Source: Marisediminitalea oceani (lineage in GTDB: Bacteria; Pseudomonadota; Gammaproteobacteria; Enterobacterales; Alteromonadaceae). From it: a stretch of 64,000 nucleotides of DNA. Made by a program: the position numbers and the translations under genes. The notes beneath the pieces were generated by a model. The model was given only the letters and a program-made list of their open reading frames with translations, was not told where the DNA came from and did no database searches. This document shows, piece by piece, positions 44,268 through 53,300 of this stretch (position 1 is its first letter; every line of letters starts with the position of its first letter). Where the stretch lies: assembly GCF_003731635.1 (NCBI RefSeq), contig NZ_RCUA01000012.1:108599-172598 (forward strand). Reading direction: 5' to 3'.

Positions 44268-45995
44268 TCAGGTTCGGGCCGGGAAGCGGATTTCGTAGCG
44301 CAGGCCCTGGCCAGGTTCACTGCTGGCTTCGATATTGCCGTCGAGCGCCTGGGTAACCAGGTTATACATAATGTGAGTGCCCAGTCCGCTACCACCCTGG
44401 CCGCGTTTGGTGGTAAAGAACGCATCAAAAAGGTGGCCAAGTTGATCGGTCGGGATACCGCAGCCATCGTCCTGGTAGGATAGTAAGACGTCTTCACCGA
44501 CCTGTTGCACGGCAATATCAATGTGGCCATCGGGCTTGTTTTCAAAGCCGTGAATAATGGAGTTCATGATCATATTGGTGATGATCTGGGCAATAATGCC
44601 GGGCGCTGAGCGGATATACAGGTCATCCGGGCACTGTATATTTACTTTGTGCTGGGTGTGCTTAAACGACGGGCCAAGTGATTGCAAAATCTCATGCAGG
44701 TAATTATTTAAATTAAATACCCGCTCTGCCTCGCTGGTCTGGTCTACCGCGACTTGTTTAAAGCTGGTGATCAGGTCAGATGCGCGGTTTAAGTTTGTCA
44801 GCAACAGATTAGTGGTTTGTTCCGCCTCATCCAAAAACGAGGCCATGGTTTTATTCGTGAGGGATTGATCCTCATAGTTTTTGCGTACTTCAGCCAGGCG
44901 CTCATTAAGGAAACTGGCGGCAGTAACGCCAACGCCGAGTGGCGTGTTTACATCGTGGGCAATACCGGCTACCAGACCGCCCAGCGAGGCCATCCGCTCT
45001 GACTCAAGCAGCTGATCCTGAGCCAGCTTAAGGTTTTCCATGGACTGGGCCAGTTCTTTGTTTTTATCCCGCAGCACGTTTTCGATGTACTGACGGTTTT
45101 CGTTTTCCTGGCGAAGCTCACGCTGATTAGCAATAAGTTCGTCTTTCTGGCGCTCCAGGTCCAGCATGATCTGACTCAGCGAAGCGGTTTTCTTAGCCAC
45201 TTCCTGTTCCAGCAAAAGATTCTGGTCGTCGAGTTTTTTATTTACCCGCTGCAGCTCACTTTGCGTGTTTTTCAGCTGTTGCTGGGAGACAATCAGATCA
45301 TCAATTACCTGATTATAGGAATATTGCAGCAGGCGCAGTTCGTTTTCGTCGTCCAGGGTTAAGTAGATTTTCGACTGCTCCGGGTTATCCGGATTAAACG
45401 CACTCATTTTCTGCGTCACTTCCATTAGCGGATCTGACAGCATGCGGCGAAAGGCGGTCATAAACAAAAACACCAGAAAAGCGGTTTTAACAATCGCGTT
45501 GCCGATTAAGAAGAAAATTCCCACTTCGATACGGCCGAAAATAATATCGAAGTTGGAGTACAGGGTCACATCGCCCACTGTGGAGGCACGGTTGGAGAAT
45601 TCAAAAATCAATGGAAAGCTGTAACTGAACAGGCCGCCGTCATGATCCTCCAGTTCGCCGCTGGTGAAGGGCGCGCGAATTTGCGCAATGGTCACGCCTA
45701 AATCAGCGATGTAATCACCATTCTCATCGCGAATTTGTACGCCGGTAACTATGGGTAGTTCCATGAGTCCTTCGGCAATCGACTGCGCCTGAGGGATGTT
45801 AACTTCCCATATGGCTCGGGTAAGACTGGTGGAGAACGTGTTTTTCAGGGTCTGAAGTTCAGATTCAATGTGGCTTTTGGTGCTGAGGTATTCAGTAAAA
45901 ATCTGGCCAACGGTCACAATGAAAGTCAGAAAGAAGTATACCGACAACACGCGTGTTAGTAGCTTTCTCGACAATCCTGTCTGAACCGACGCCAT
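44268..45995 (-). CDS. Membrane sensor histidine kinase with coiled coil
   Basis: 575 residues from ATG 45995, which has AGG 7 nt upstream (TTG 46040 is the longer alternative). Two transmembrane helices (about residues 12-35 and 170-195) flank a periplasmic sensor region. A HAMP-like part and a long coiled coil (residues ~215-330) follow. The dimerisation domain carries His347 in GIAHDVNTPLGVGV. The ATPase domain has NSIIHGFENKPDG, DDGCGIP and GGSGLGTHIMYNL. It is divergent from phoB but not in the phoBR operon. No response regulator gene adjoins it, so it is an orphan here. Confidence 0.88.
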   Translation of the reverse strand: MASVQTGLSRKLLTRVLSVYFFLTFIVTVGQIFTEYLSTKSHIESELQTLKNTFSTSLTRAIWEVNIPQAQSIAEGLMELPIVTGVQIRDENGDYIADLGVTIAQIRAPFTSGELEDHDGGLFSYSFPLIFEFSNRASTVGDVTLYSNFDIIFGRIEVGIFFLIGNAIVKTAFLVFLFMTAFRRMLSDPLMEVTQKMSAFNPDNPEQSKIYLTLDDENELRLLQYSYNQVIDDLIVSQQQLKNTQSELQRVNKKLDDQNLLLEQEVAKKTASLSQIMLDLERQKDELIANQRELRQENENRQYIENVLRDKNKELAQSMENLKLAQDQLLESERMASLGGLVAGIAHDVNTPLGVGVTAASFLNERLAEVRKNYEDQSLTNKTMASFLDEAEQTTNLLLTNLNRASDLITSFKQVAVDQTSEAERVFNLNNYLHEILQSLGPSFKHTQHKVNIQCPDDLYIRSAPGIIAQIITNMIMNSIIHGFENKPDGHIDIAVQQVGEDVLLSYQDDGCGIPTDQLGHLFDAFFTTKRGQGGSGLGTHIMYNLVTQALDGNIEASSEPGQGLRYEIRFPART

Positions 45996-46267
45996 CTGAT
46001 ACCTATCTAATAATACTGATGAGTTTTTGAACTCTTTCAAGAATATGTGTTAATTGCTGAATAGACAAGTTCTTAGCCCGAGTTCTTAATGATTAGCGCA
46101 ATGACCTGATAGCCTTCATATTACGCCAAGCTTTTTTATATTCAAATCATCTTTACATTTTCGCTAACATTTATTTGCCCAGGTAAGTTATCGGGCATAT
46201 TTATTTACGCAATCATCCCAATAAATCAGGTAATCGCAGTCACAAACTTGACATATAAATGTAATCG

Positions 46268-46284
46268 TTTAATAAAATTGTCAC
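46268..46284 (+). promoter_or_regulatory. Pho box of the phoBR operon
   Basis: TTTAATAAAATTGTCAC is a direct repeat with 11-bp period (TTTAAT and TGTCAC), 48 bp before the chosen phoB start. A -10-like AATAAT begins exactly 10 bp downstream (46295-46300), the spacing of E. coli Pho promoters. It differs at two positions from the copy at 57366. Autoregulation of phoB is expected. Confidence 0.75.
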
Positions 46285-46332
46285 ACACCCTGATAATAAT
46301 AGCGGCGTTTTGTTATGAGCTGGAAAAAATCT

Positions 46333-47022
46333 ATGTCAAGAAGAGTCTTGTTGGTAGAGGATGAAGCGCCTATTCGCGACATGCTATCTTTTGTGCTGGA
46401 ACAGTCGGGATTTGAGACTATCGAAGCCGAAGATTACGATATCGCGCAACAAAAGCTGATAGAACCTTATCCTGATTTAATTTTGCTGGACTGGATGCTA
46501 CCCGGTGGTAGCGGCGTTCAACTGGCCAAAAGCCTGAAGCAACATGAGTTTACCCGGGATATTCCGGTAATCATGCTGACTGCTCGCGGTGAGGAAGACG
46601 ATAAAATCCGTGGTCTGGATGCCGGTGCGGACGATTACATTACCAAACCGTTTTCGCCCAAGGAGCTGGTGGCTCGTATCAAGGCAGTGATGCGCCGTGT
46701 TACACCCACCTCAAATGAGCAACCCATTGAATTCAATGGCCTTAAGTTAGAGCCTATCTCACATCGGGTAATGGCCAATGACGAAGCGCTGGATATGGGG
46801 CCTACAGAATACAAGTTACTGCACTTTTTCATGACGCATCCGGAGCGGGTGTATAGCCGTGAGCAATTGCTCGACAATGTTTGGGGAACCAACGTTTACG
46901 TTGAAGATCGTACGGTAGATGTGCATATCCGCCGTTTACGCAAAGCCATTGGTGGTCAGGGACACGACGCCATGATCCAAACGGTCAGAGGCGCAGGTTA
47001 CCGTTTTTCAACTAAGCTTTAA
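46333..47022 (+). CDS. phoB: Phosphate regulon response regulator PhoB
   Basis: 229 residues from ATG 46333 (ATG 46315 would add six residues). The receiver domain has the acidic pocket ([15 protein letters not shown]) and the phosphorylation site Asp53 in [13 protein letters not shown]. The output domain is a winged helix ([34 protein letters not shown]). It closely follows E. coli PhoB, which activates phosphate-starvation genes. A Pho box lies upstream. phoR follows 67 bp later. Confidence 0.97.
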   Translation: MSRRVLLVEDEAPIRDMLSFVLEQSGFETIEAEDYDIAQQKLIEPYPDLILLDWMLPGGSGVQLAKSLKQHEFTRDIPVIMLTARGEEDDKIRGLDAGADDYITKPFSPKELVARIKAVMRRVTPTSNEQPIEFNGLKLEPISHRVMANDEALDMGPTEYKLLHFFMTHPERVYSREQLLDNVWGTNVYVEDRTVDVHIRRLRKAIGGQGHDAMIQTVRGAGYRFSTKL

Positions 47023-47089
47023 TTTGATTTCATCTTTGGGGTAGGTATAGTCTGCCCCATCGTCAGCGCGCAAGAAAGGAACAACCGGG

Positions 47090-48394
47090 ATGTATTACCC
47101 CTTTTCGTGGATAAAGTCAGTTGCGCGACTCGTCCTGTTTCTTATCTTCTTTGCGATTATCGGCTGGTATGTGGAAGATATGCTGCTGGCTGTAGCCATG
47201 GGCGCCACAGGCTTGTTGCTGGTTAACTACTGGCAGTTATTCAAATTAAACCGCTGGTTGTGGCACAGCCGTAAGATGTCGCCACCCTCGGTCAGTGGAT
47301 TATGGGAACATATCTACGAAGGGATTTACTACCTGCAGAGGCGTAACCGCAACAAACGCAAGGAGTTGGGCGCGCTGGTTAAACGCTTTCGCGAGGGTTC
47401 TGAAGCTTTGCCCGATGCTGCGGTGGTGGTGGATTCCAAAGCCTGTATTATCTGGTGCAACCGCCTGGCCCGCCTGGAGCTGGGCTTGCGTTGGCCGTCT
47501 GATGCGGGGCGGCGACTGGATAACCTTATCCGGCACCCTGAATTTATCGAGTATTTTCATGCCGGGAAATATCATTTTCCGATTGAAGTACCGTCACCGC
47601 TCAACCCGTTAAAATCTTTCGAATACCGGATCATGCCCTATGGTGAAGAGCACTTGTTGCTGATTGCCCGGGATGTCACGCGTCTGAGCCAGCTCGAGGA
47701 AATGCGCAAAGACTTTGTCGCCAACGTTTCCCACGAATTACGTACGCCACTCACGGTTATCAACGGCTACCTGGAAATACTGCCGGATGCCGATGAACAG
47801 CTTAATCCGTTTGTGAAAAAAGCTTATCTTGAAATGAGTACCCAGACTCAGCGTATGCAGAGCCTGATTGAAGACCTGCTGGTGTTATCCAGAATTGAAG
47901 CAAGCTCCGAGCGCGTGTACGAAAACACTGTGGATATGGCGGCGATGCTTAATCAGGTGAAAATTGAAGCCGATGCGCTGAATAAAGACAAACACCACAC
48001 CATTGAGTTTCACCTGACTCCCGGAGTGCGTATTTACGGTATTGAAACCGAACTGCGCAGTGCGTGTTCCAATCTGATTTTTAATGCCATCAACTATACG
48101 CCGGAAGGCGGCAACATTGACGTGTACTGGTCGGTTACCAAAGCCGGCGTGCGGTTTGCCGTAAAAGATAACGGTGATGGTATAGAGCAGCGCCACCTGT
48201 CGCGCCTGACCGAACGTTTTTACCGGGTGGATAAAGCGCGCTCACGAAAAACCGGCGGCTCGGGGCTGGGCTTATCCATTGTAAAACACGTGCTGAATCA
48301 TCATAATTCAAAACTTCAAATCACCAGTCGGGTAGGGCAAGGCAGCGAATTCTTTTTTGAATTTGATGCCGAGATGATTGCCAGCCAGGAGTAA
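47090..48394 (+). CDS. phoR: Phosphate regulon sensor kinase PhoR
   Basis: 434 residues. Two N-terminal hydrophobic helices (residues ~8-50) anchor it without a large periplasmic part, as usual for PhoR. A PAS domain (ALPDAAVVVDSKACIIWCN) follows, then the histidine phosphotransfer domain with His215 in VANVSHELRTPLTVI and the ATPase domain (NLIFNAINYTPEGG, DNGDGI, TGGSGLGLSIVKH). It phosphorylates PhoB when phosphate is low. One base separates its stop from the pstS start. Confidence 0.96.
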   Translation: MYYPFSWIKSVARLVLFLIFFAIIGWYVEDMLLAVAMGATGLLLVNYWQLFKLNRWLWHSRKMSPPSVSGLWEHIYEGIYYLQRRNRNKRKELGALVKRFREGSEALPDAAVVVDSKACIIWCNRLARLELGLRWPSDAGRRLDNLIRHPEFIEYFHAGKYHFPIEVPSPLNPLKSFEYRIMPYGEEHLLLIARDVTRLSQLEEMRKDFVANVSHELRTPLTVINGYLEILPDADEQLNPFVKKAYLEMSTQTQRMQSLIEDLLVLSRIEASSERVYENTVDMAAMLNQVKIEADALNKDKHHTIEFHLTPGVRIYGIETELRSACSNLIFNAINYTPEGGNIDVYWSVTKAGVRFAVKDNGDGIEQRHLSRLTERFYRVDKARSRKTGGSGLGLSIVKHVLNHHNSKLQITSRVGQGSEFFFEFDAEMIASQE

Positions 48395-48395
48395 T

Positions 48396-49349
48396 ATGCA
48401 CAAGTTTGCTTTTCTGTTACTGCTTATCGGAGTTGCCGTAAGTGCTGTAGCCAGTGAAACCGGCTACGAGCGCAAGCCCGGTGTGGCAGGTAATATTACC
48501 TCTGTGGGCTCCGACACCCTGGCTAACTTAATGACCCTGTGGTCTCAGGAATTTAAAACTCTCTACCCGGATGTGACCTTCCAGATCCAGGCATCAGGTT
48601 CTTCTACTGCGCCGCCAGCGCTTACCGAAGGTACCGCGACCATTGGCCCTATGAGCCGTGATTTAAAGCCCAGTGAGCGGCGCGCGTTTATCCAGGCCCA
48701 TGGTTACCCGCCTACGGTGATCAAGGTAGCCATCGATGCCATTGCTATTTTTGTTGAACACCGTAATCCGCTTGAAGGATTAACCCTGCAGCAGGTGGAT
48801 GCCATTTTTTCCGTTACCCGTTATTGCGGCGCAGAGGAACGCATCACCAAATGGTCGCAGTTGGGGATCAGTGACTATGGCGATTCGGCACCAATAAGGT
48901 TATTCAGCCGAAACTCGGTGTCGGGTACCTACGGCCTGTTTAAGATTATGGCGTTATGCGACGGTGATTTTACCAAATCGGTTAACGAGCAGCCGGGCTC
49001 TGCCTCGGTGGTCTTATCTGTTGCGTCCAGTAAAGGCGGTATGGGATATGCCGCGTATGGGTATAAAACGGCCGGAGTGAAAGCGCTGCCGTTAGGGCAT
49101 AGCCCTGATAACCTGGTGCCGCTGACCAGCAAAACTGTGCAAAATGAAACCTATCCTTTCAGCCGGTTTTTGTATCTGGTGGTAAATAAAGCTCCCGGCG
49201 AGCCATTGCCCAAACTGGAGAGTGAATTTTTGCGTTACGTGCTGTCCCAGCGCGGCCAGCAGCAGGTAGCGCGTGATGGCTACTTCCCTATTCGTGAAGA
49301 TATGCTGAACCGCCAGATGCGGGTTATTGGTGGAGCGGAGGCCTATTAA
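48396..49349 (+). CDS. pstS: PstS-like periplasmic phosphate-binding protein
   Basis: 317 residues from ATG 48396, with AGGAG just upstream inside the end of phoR. A signal peptide (FAFLLLLIGVAVSAVAS) is followed by a class-II phosphate-binding fold: VGSDTLANLMTLWSQEF, FQIQASGSSTAPPALTEG (the phosphate-binding SGSS turn), GPMSRDLKPSE and FSRNSVSGTYGLFK. Two cysteines (YCGAEER and MALCDGD) may form a disulfide. No permease or ATPase gene (pstCAB) lies in the window, so it either serves a transporter encoded elsewhere or acts as a sensor. Confidence 0.9.
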   Translation: MHKFAFLLLLIGVAVSAVASETGYERKPGVAGNITSVGSDTLANLMTLWSQEFKTLYPDVTFQIQASGSSTAPPALTEGTATIGPMSRDLKPSERRAFIQAHGYPPTVIKVAIDAIAIFVEHRNPLEGLTLQQVDAIFSVTRYCGAEERITKWSQLGISDYGDSAPIRLFSRNSVSGTYGLFKIMALCDGDFTKSVNEQPGSASVVLSVASSKGGMGYAAYGYKTAGVKALPLGHSPDNLVPLTSKTVQNETYPFSRFLYLVVNKAPGEPLPKLESEFLRYVLSQRGQQQVARDGYFPIREDMLNRQMRVIGGAEAY

Positions 49350-50167
49350 TGCAAGCGCAGTGGAAGCAGTGGGTACTAACCAATCTGTTACGCAATGTAC
49401 CGGTAACGCAGCTTTATACCACGTTGCTGGGCGAAGGGTTTGCCCACGCTGAAATTGTCGCGCTGCTGGGAAATAACCTGCCTCCCGCGCAGCAACAGTC
49501 GCTGGCCCGCCAATATGCAGCGCGCTACCCCCAGCCGAAATTTATAGCAAAGGGGCTGCCCGGCAATGTACAGCCCGACAATATACAAATAGTAGAAGCC
49601 GAGCAGGCACAGCTGTATGTGGTGAAGGATTTCCTGGCGTTGCCGACCTGTGAAAACATCGTGGCGCTGAGTAAACAGCATCTCCGGCCATCCACTATTA
49701 CCACAGCCAGCACTGAGGCAGATACCGCTTTCAGAACCTCGAGCACCTGTGACTTGGTTAGCCTCGACAGTGAGATCGCCCATCAGGTATCTGCGCACAT
49801 TATTGATTATTTTGGTTTTGCCAAAGGCAATAACGAGCCTATCCAGGCTCAGCACTATGCGCCTGGTCAGCAATTTAAAGCCCATACGGATTATTTTGAA
49901 CCCGGTACCAGTGAATACCGCCAGTTTGCCAGTCAGCTGGGACAGCGTACCTGGACATGCATGGTGTATCTGAACGAAGTTGAGGCGGGTGGCGAAACTG
50001 AATTTGTTAAACTGGGTAAGTCGTTTACCCCCCACCCTGGTACGGCGGTGATCTGGAATAATTTATTGCCGGACGGGCGACCTAATGCCAATACCCTGCA
50101 TCATGCCCATCCTGTCATAAAAGGTGAAAAAGTGGTTATCACCAAGTGGTTCAGAGAGGCAGTCTGA
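49349..50167 (+). CDS. 2-oxoglutarate/Fe(II) oxygenase, prolyl-4-hydroxylase-like
   Basis: 272 residues, start overlapping the pstS stop by one base (TAATG), which implies translational coupling. The C-terminal ~180 residues form the P4H double-stranded beta-helix: the iron facial triad starts HTDYFEPG (His179, Asp181) and the distal His is 251 or 252 in TLHHAHPVIKGEK, where the Lys binds 2-oxoglutarate. Strands WTCMVYLNEVEAGGETEF and AVIWNNLLPDG are typical. An N-terminal ~90-residue helical region precedes it. Bacterial P4H-like proteins hydroxylate proteins or small molecules; its place in a phosphate operon is unusual and its substrate unknown. Confidence 0.87.
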   Translation: MQAQWKQWVLTNLLRNVPVTQLYTTLLGEGFAHAEIVALLGNNLPPAQQQSLARQYAARYPQPKFIAKGLPGNVQPDNIQIVEAEQAQLYVVKDFLALPTCENIVALSKQHLRPSTITTASTEADTAFRTSSTCDLVSLDSEIAHQVSAHIIDYFGFAKGNNEPIQAQHYAPGQQFKAHTDYFEPGTSEYRQFASQLGQRTWTCMVYLNEVEAGGETEFVKLGKSFTPHPGTAVIWNNLLPDGRPNANTLHHAHPVIKGEKVVITKWFREAV

Positions 50168-50302
50168 CCACTGTCATAATTCACCCGAAAATTGTCCATA
50201 AGCCCGCAACCGCGCCAGTGCCGGCGGTTTTGCCACTTCAAGCTAGTGTTTAAAAAACAATCATCTACTGACAAATAAGAAACTTTTGTTACAGCCAGAT
50301 AG

Positions 50303-50319
50303 TGTAACAAAAGTGTCAT
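50303..50319 (+). promoter_or_regulatory. Pho box of the repeat lipoprotein/TonB-receptor operon
   Basis: TGTAACAAAAGTGTCAT has the 11-bp direct-repeat layout of the other two boxes and lies 62 bp before the gene start. A weak -10-like TAGTCT begins 10 bp downstream. The box overlaps the right arm of an inverted repeat, ACTTTTGTTACA/TGTAACAAAAGT (50282-50293 and 50303-50314). Confidence 0.65.
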
Positions 50320-50381
50320 TCAAGTCCGGTAGTCTTCTCAGCCATTGAAATAATGACATAAAGTGGTTTTGGAGAATTTTA

Positions 50382-53300
50382 ATGGCTATAAAGCACACAT
50401 TCAGAGCATCAGCCATTGCAACTGCACTCATTCTGGCAGGTTGTGGTGGGGATATTAATATCAACGAAGGTGATGTGGTAACGAATCCTGCACCAACACC
50501 TACGCCAACCCCTACACCAACCCCAACGCCTACACCCACTCCAACGGGTGCAGAAAACCCGTTAGATCAGGGCCTGGCCACTGATGTGTCTTCAGAGTTT
50601 CCTGAAATCACCGATAAGCCGGTTTATCGCCTGAACGAAAACGTTGAGTTTAACGAAGAAACCACGCTGACTGCTAATGCACACTGGGTGCTGGACGGTC
50701 GTGTTGCTGTGGGTGGCGATGATGAAAACTCTACTGTGCTTAACATTGAAGCCGGCACCACTATTTTTGGTGAAGAAGGCGAAGACTTCTTAGTCGTCCG
50801 TCGTGGTTCACAAATCATGGCCGAAGGTACCGCTGCTGAGCCAATCATCTTTACTTCAGTACAGGACGTTACCGGTCAGGAAACTGATATCGGTCAATGG
50901 GGCGGCCTGGTACTGCTGGGTAAAGCGCCGGCCAACTCTTGTGGTGATACCGAAGGTAACGCGACCCAGGACGAACTGAATAACTGTGGTGTCTCTGCCG
51001 AGGGTGACGCGGGTCAGTTCGGTGGTAACAACCCAACTGATAACTCAGGTGTACTGCGCTACATCGTGGTTAAGCACGCAGGCCGAACTTTAGGTAACGG
51101 CGACGAACTGAACGGCATCAGCTTTGCGGGTGTAGGTTCAGGCACCGAAGTCGATTACATTCAGGTTCACCAGAACCTTGACGATGGTGTTGAGTTCTTT
51201 GGTGGTACCGTGAACGTTAAACACGTTGTGCTGACTGACAACGGTGACGACAGCTTAGACTGGTCATTTGGCTGGACAGGTTCTGCCCAGTTCGTTTATA
51301 TCCAGCAAAACAGCGAAAACGGCGATAACGCCATCGAAGCAGACAACAGCGAGTTCGACGCAGCTGCTACCCCATTAACTCAGCCTAACATTGCTAACGT
51401 GACTATCGTTGGTGATGCGCAAACTAACGGTGTGCGCTTACGTGCGGGTACTGCCGGCTTCCTGACTAACGTGTTAGTAACCGGTCCTACAGGTTATCAA
51501 AACTGTCTGCGCGTAAACGGCTCTGAGTCTCAGGAGCTGGCTGCGGACGGTGAACTGGCTATCACCAACTCAATTGTTGCCTGTGAAGATGCCAACAACA
51601 ACTTTGGTAGCGACACTATCGGTACCATGACCACTGCTGAGTGGTTTGCCTCACAGTCTGGCAACCAGGTGCTGACACCTGCTGAACTTGGCCTGAGCGA
51701 TGACGGTTACACGCCTGCTCAAGGTTCTGTATTGCTGACTTCAGGTTCTGATCCTACCGCATTGCACAGCAGCTTTGATTCAGCTAACTACGTAGGTGCG
51801 TTTGACGGCGCAACTAACTGGATGTCTGGCTGGACATCAGGTGTTAACGGTGGTTTCCCTGCGGATGTGGATAACGCTTTTGAGCAAGGTTTAGCGCAGG
51901 ACGTTTCTGCTAACTTCCCGGAACTGACTGACAAGCCGGTTTATCAAATCGACGAAGACGTGGTATTTACTGCCGACGTTACCCTGACTAACGATGCGCA
52001 CTGGGTATTAACCGGTCGTACTGCGGTAGGTGGCGATAACGAAGACTCTGCTACTTTATTCATCGAGAATGGCACCACTATTATCGGTCAGCAGGGTGAA
52101 GACTTCCTGGTCGTTCGTCGTGGTTCTAAGATTGAAGCACTGGGTCTGCCTGGTTCACCTATCACCATGACCTCTGTACAAGACGTAACAGGTCAGGAAA
52201 CCGGTATTGGCCAATGGGGCGGCCTGGTATTACTGGGTAACGCACCGGCTAACTCTTGTGGCGATACTACTGGTGACGCTACTGAAGACGAACTGGCTAA
52301 CTGTGGTGTAGCAGCTGAAGGTGACGCAGGTCAGTTCGGCGGCAACAACCCGGAAGATAACTCAGGTACTATTCAGTACGTAGTGGTTAAACACGCTGGC
52401 CGTACCTTAGGTAACGGTGATGAGCTGAACGGTATCAGCTTTGCGGGTGTAGGTTCACAAACTAACGTTCACCATATTCAGGTTCACCAGAATCTGGACG
52501 ATGGTATCGAATTCTTCGGTGGTACTGTTAACGTTCGTTATGTTGTACTGACCGACAATGGCGATGACTCTTTCGACTGGTCATTCGGCTGGACAGGTAA
52601 AGCACAGTTCGTTTATATCCGTCAGGACTCTGAAGGTGGTGATAACGCTTTTGAATCTGACAACAGCGAATTCGACGCTTCTGCCACACCGCTGACTAAC
52701 CCGACGGTAGCTAACGTAACTATCCAGGGTGCAGCAATGACAAACGGCGTACGCTTACGTGCCGGTACTGCAGGTGCTCTGTATAACTTCGCAATTACCG
52801 GCCCTGAAGGCTACAGTAACTGTCTGCGCGTAAACGGTGACGAGTCTCAGGCTCTGGCCACTGCGGGTAGCCTGTCGATTGCTAACTCAGTAGTCGCTTG
52901 TGCTGCAGCCAGCAACTTCGGTGATGCTTTTGCTGAATCATGGTTTACTGCAGGTAATAACAACCAGGTACTGACTTCTGCCGACCTTAACTTAGGTACC
53001 ATGGGCCGCATGCCAGGTGCAGGTTCTGCGCTGTTAGGTGCTGGTGCAGACGTAGCTGATGTTGAAGACGACAGCTGGTTTGCCTCAACCGATTACATCG
53101 GTGCATTTGATGGTCAGAACGACTGGACTGAAGGCTGGGCTTACGGCATGGATCAGTCACTGGTAAGTAACGCCTTTGAACAAGGCCTGGCGACTGACGT
53201 GTCTGCCAGCTTCCCTGAAATCACTGACAAGCCGGTTTATCAGCTTGACGCAGACGTTGAATTTAACGCTGACGTTGCGCTGTCTAACGATGCGCACTGG

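Noticed and set aside
46248..46276. Sigma-70 promoter TTGACA with AATAAA before phoB
   Set aside because: Possible as a basal promoter, but the Pho box with its correctly spaced AATAAT explains the region better, so it was not listed.
50490..50560. Tandem CCNACN codon repeat as a phase-variation tract
   Set aside because: The repeat encodes a Pro-Thr linker with varied codons, so it is not a perfect short tandem repeat prone to slippage.
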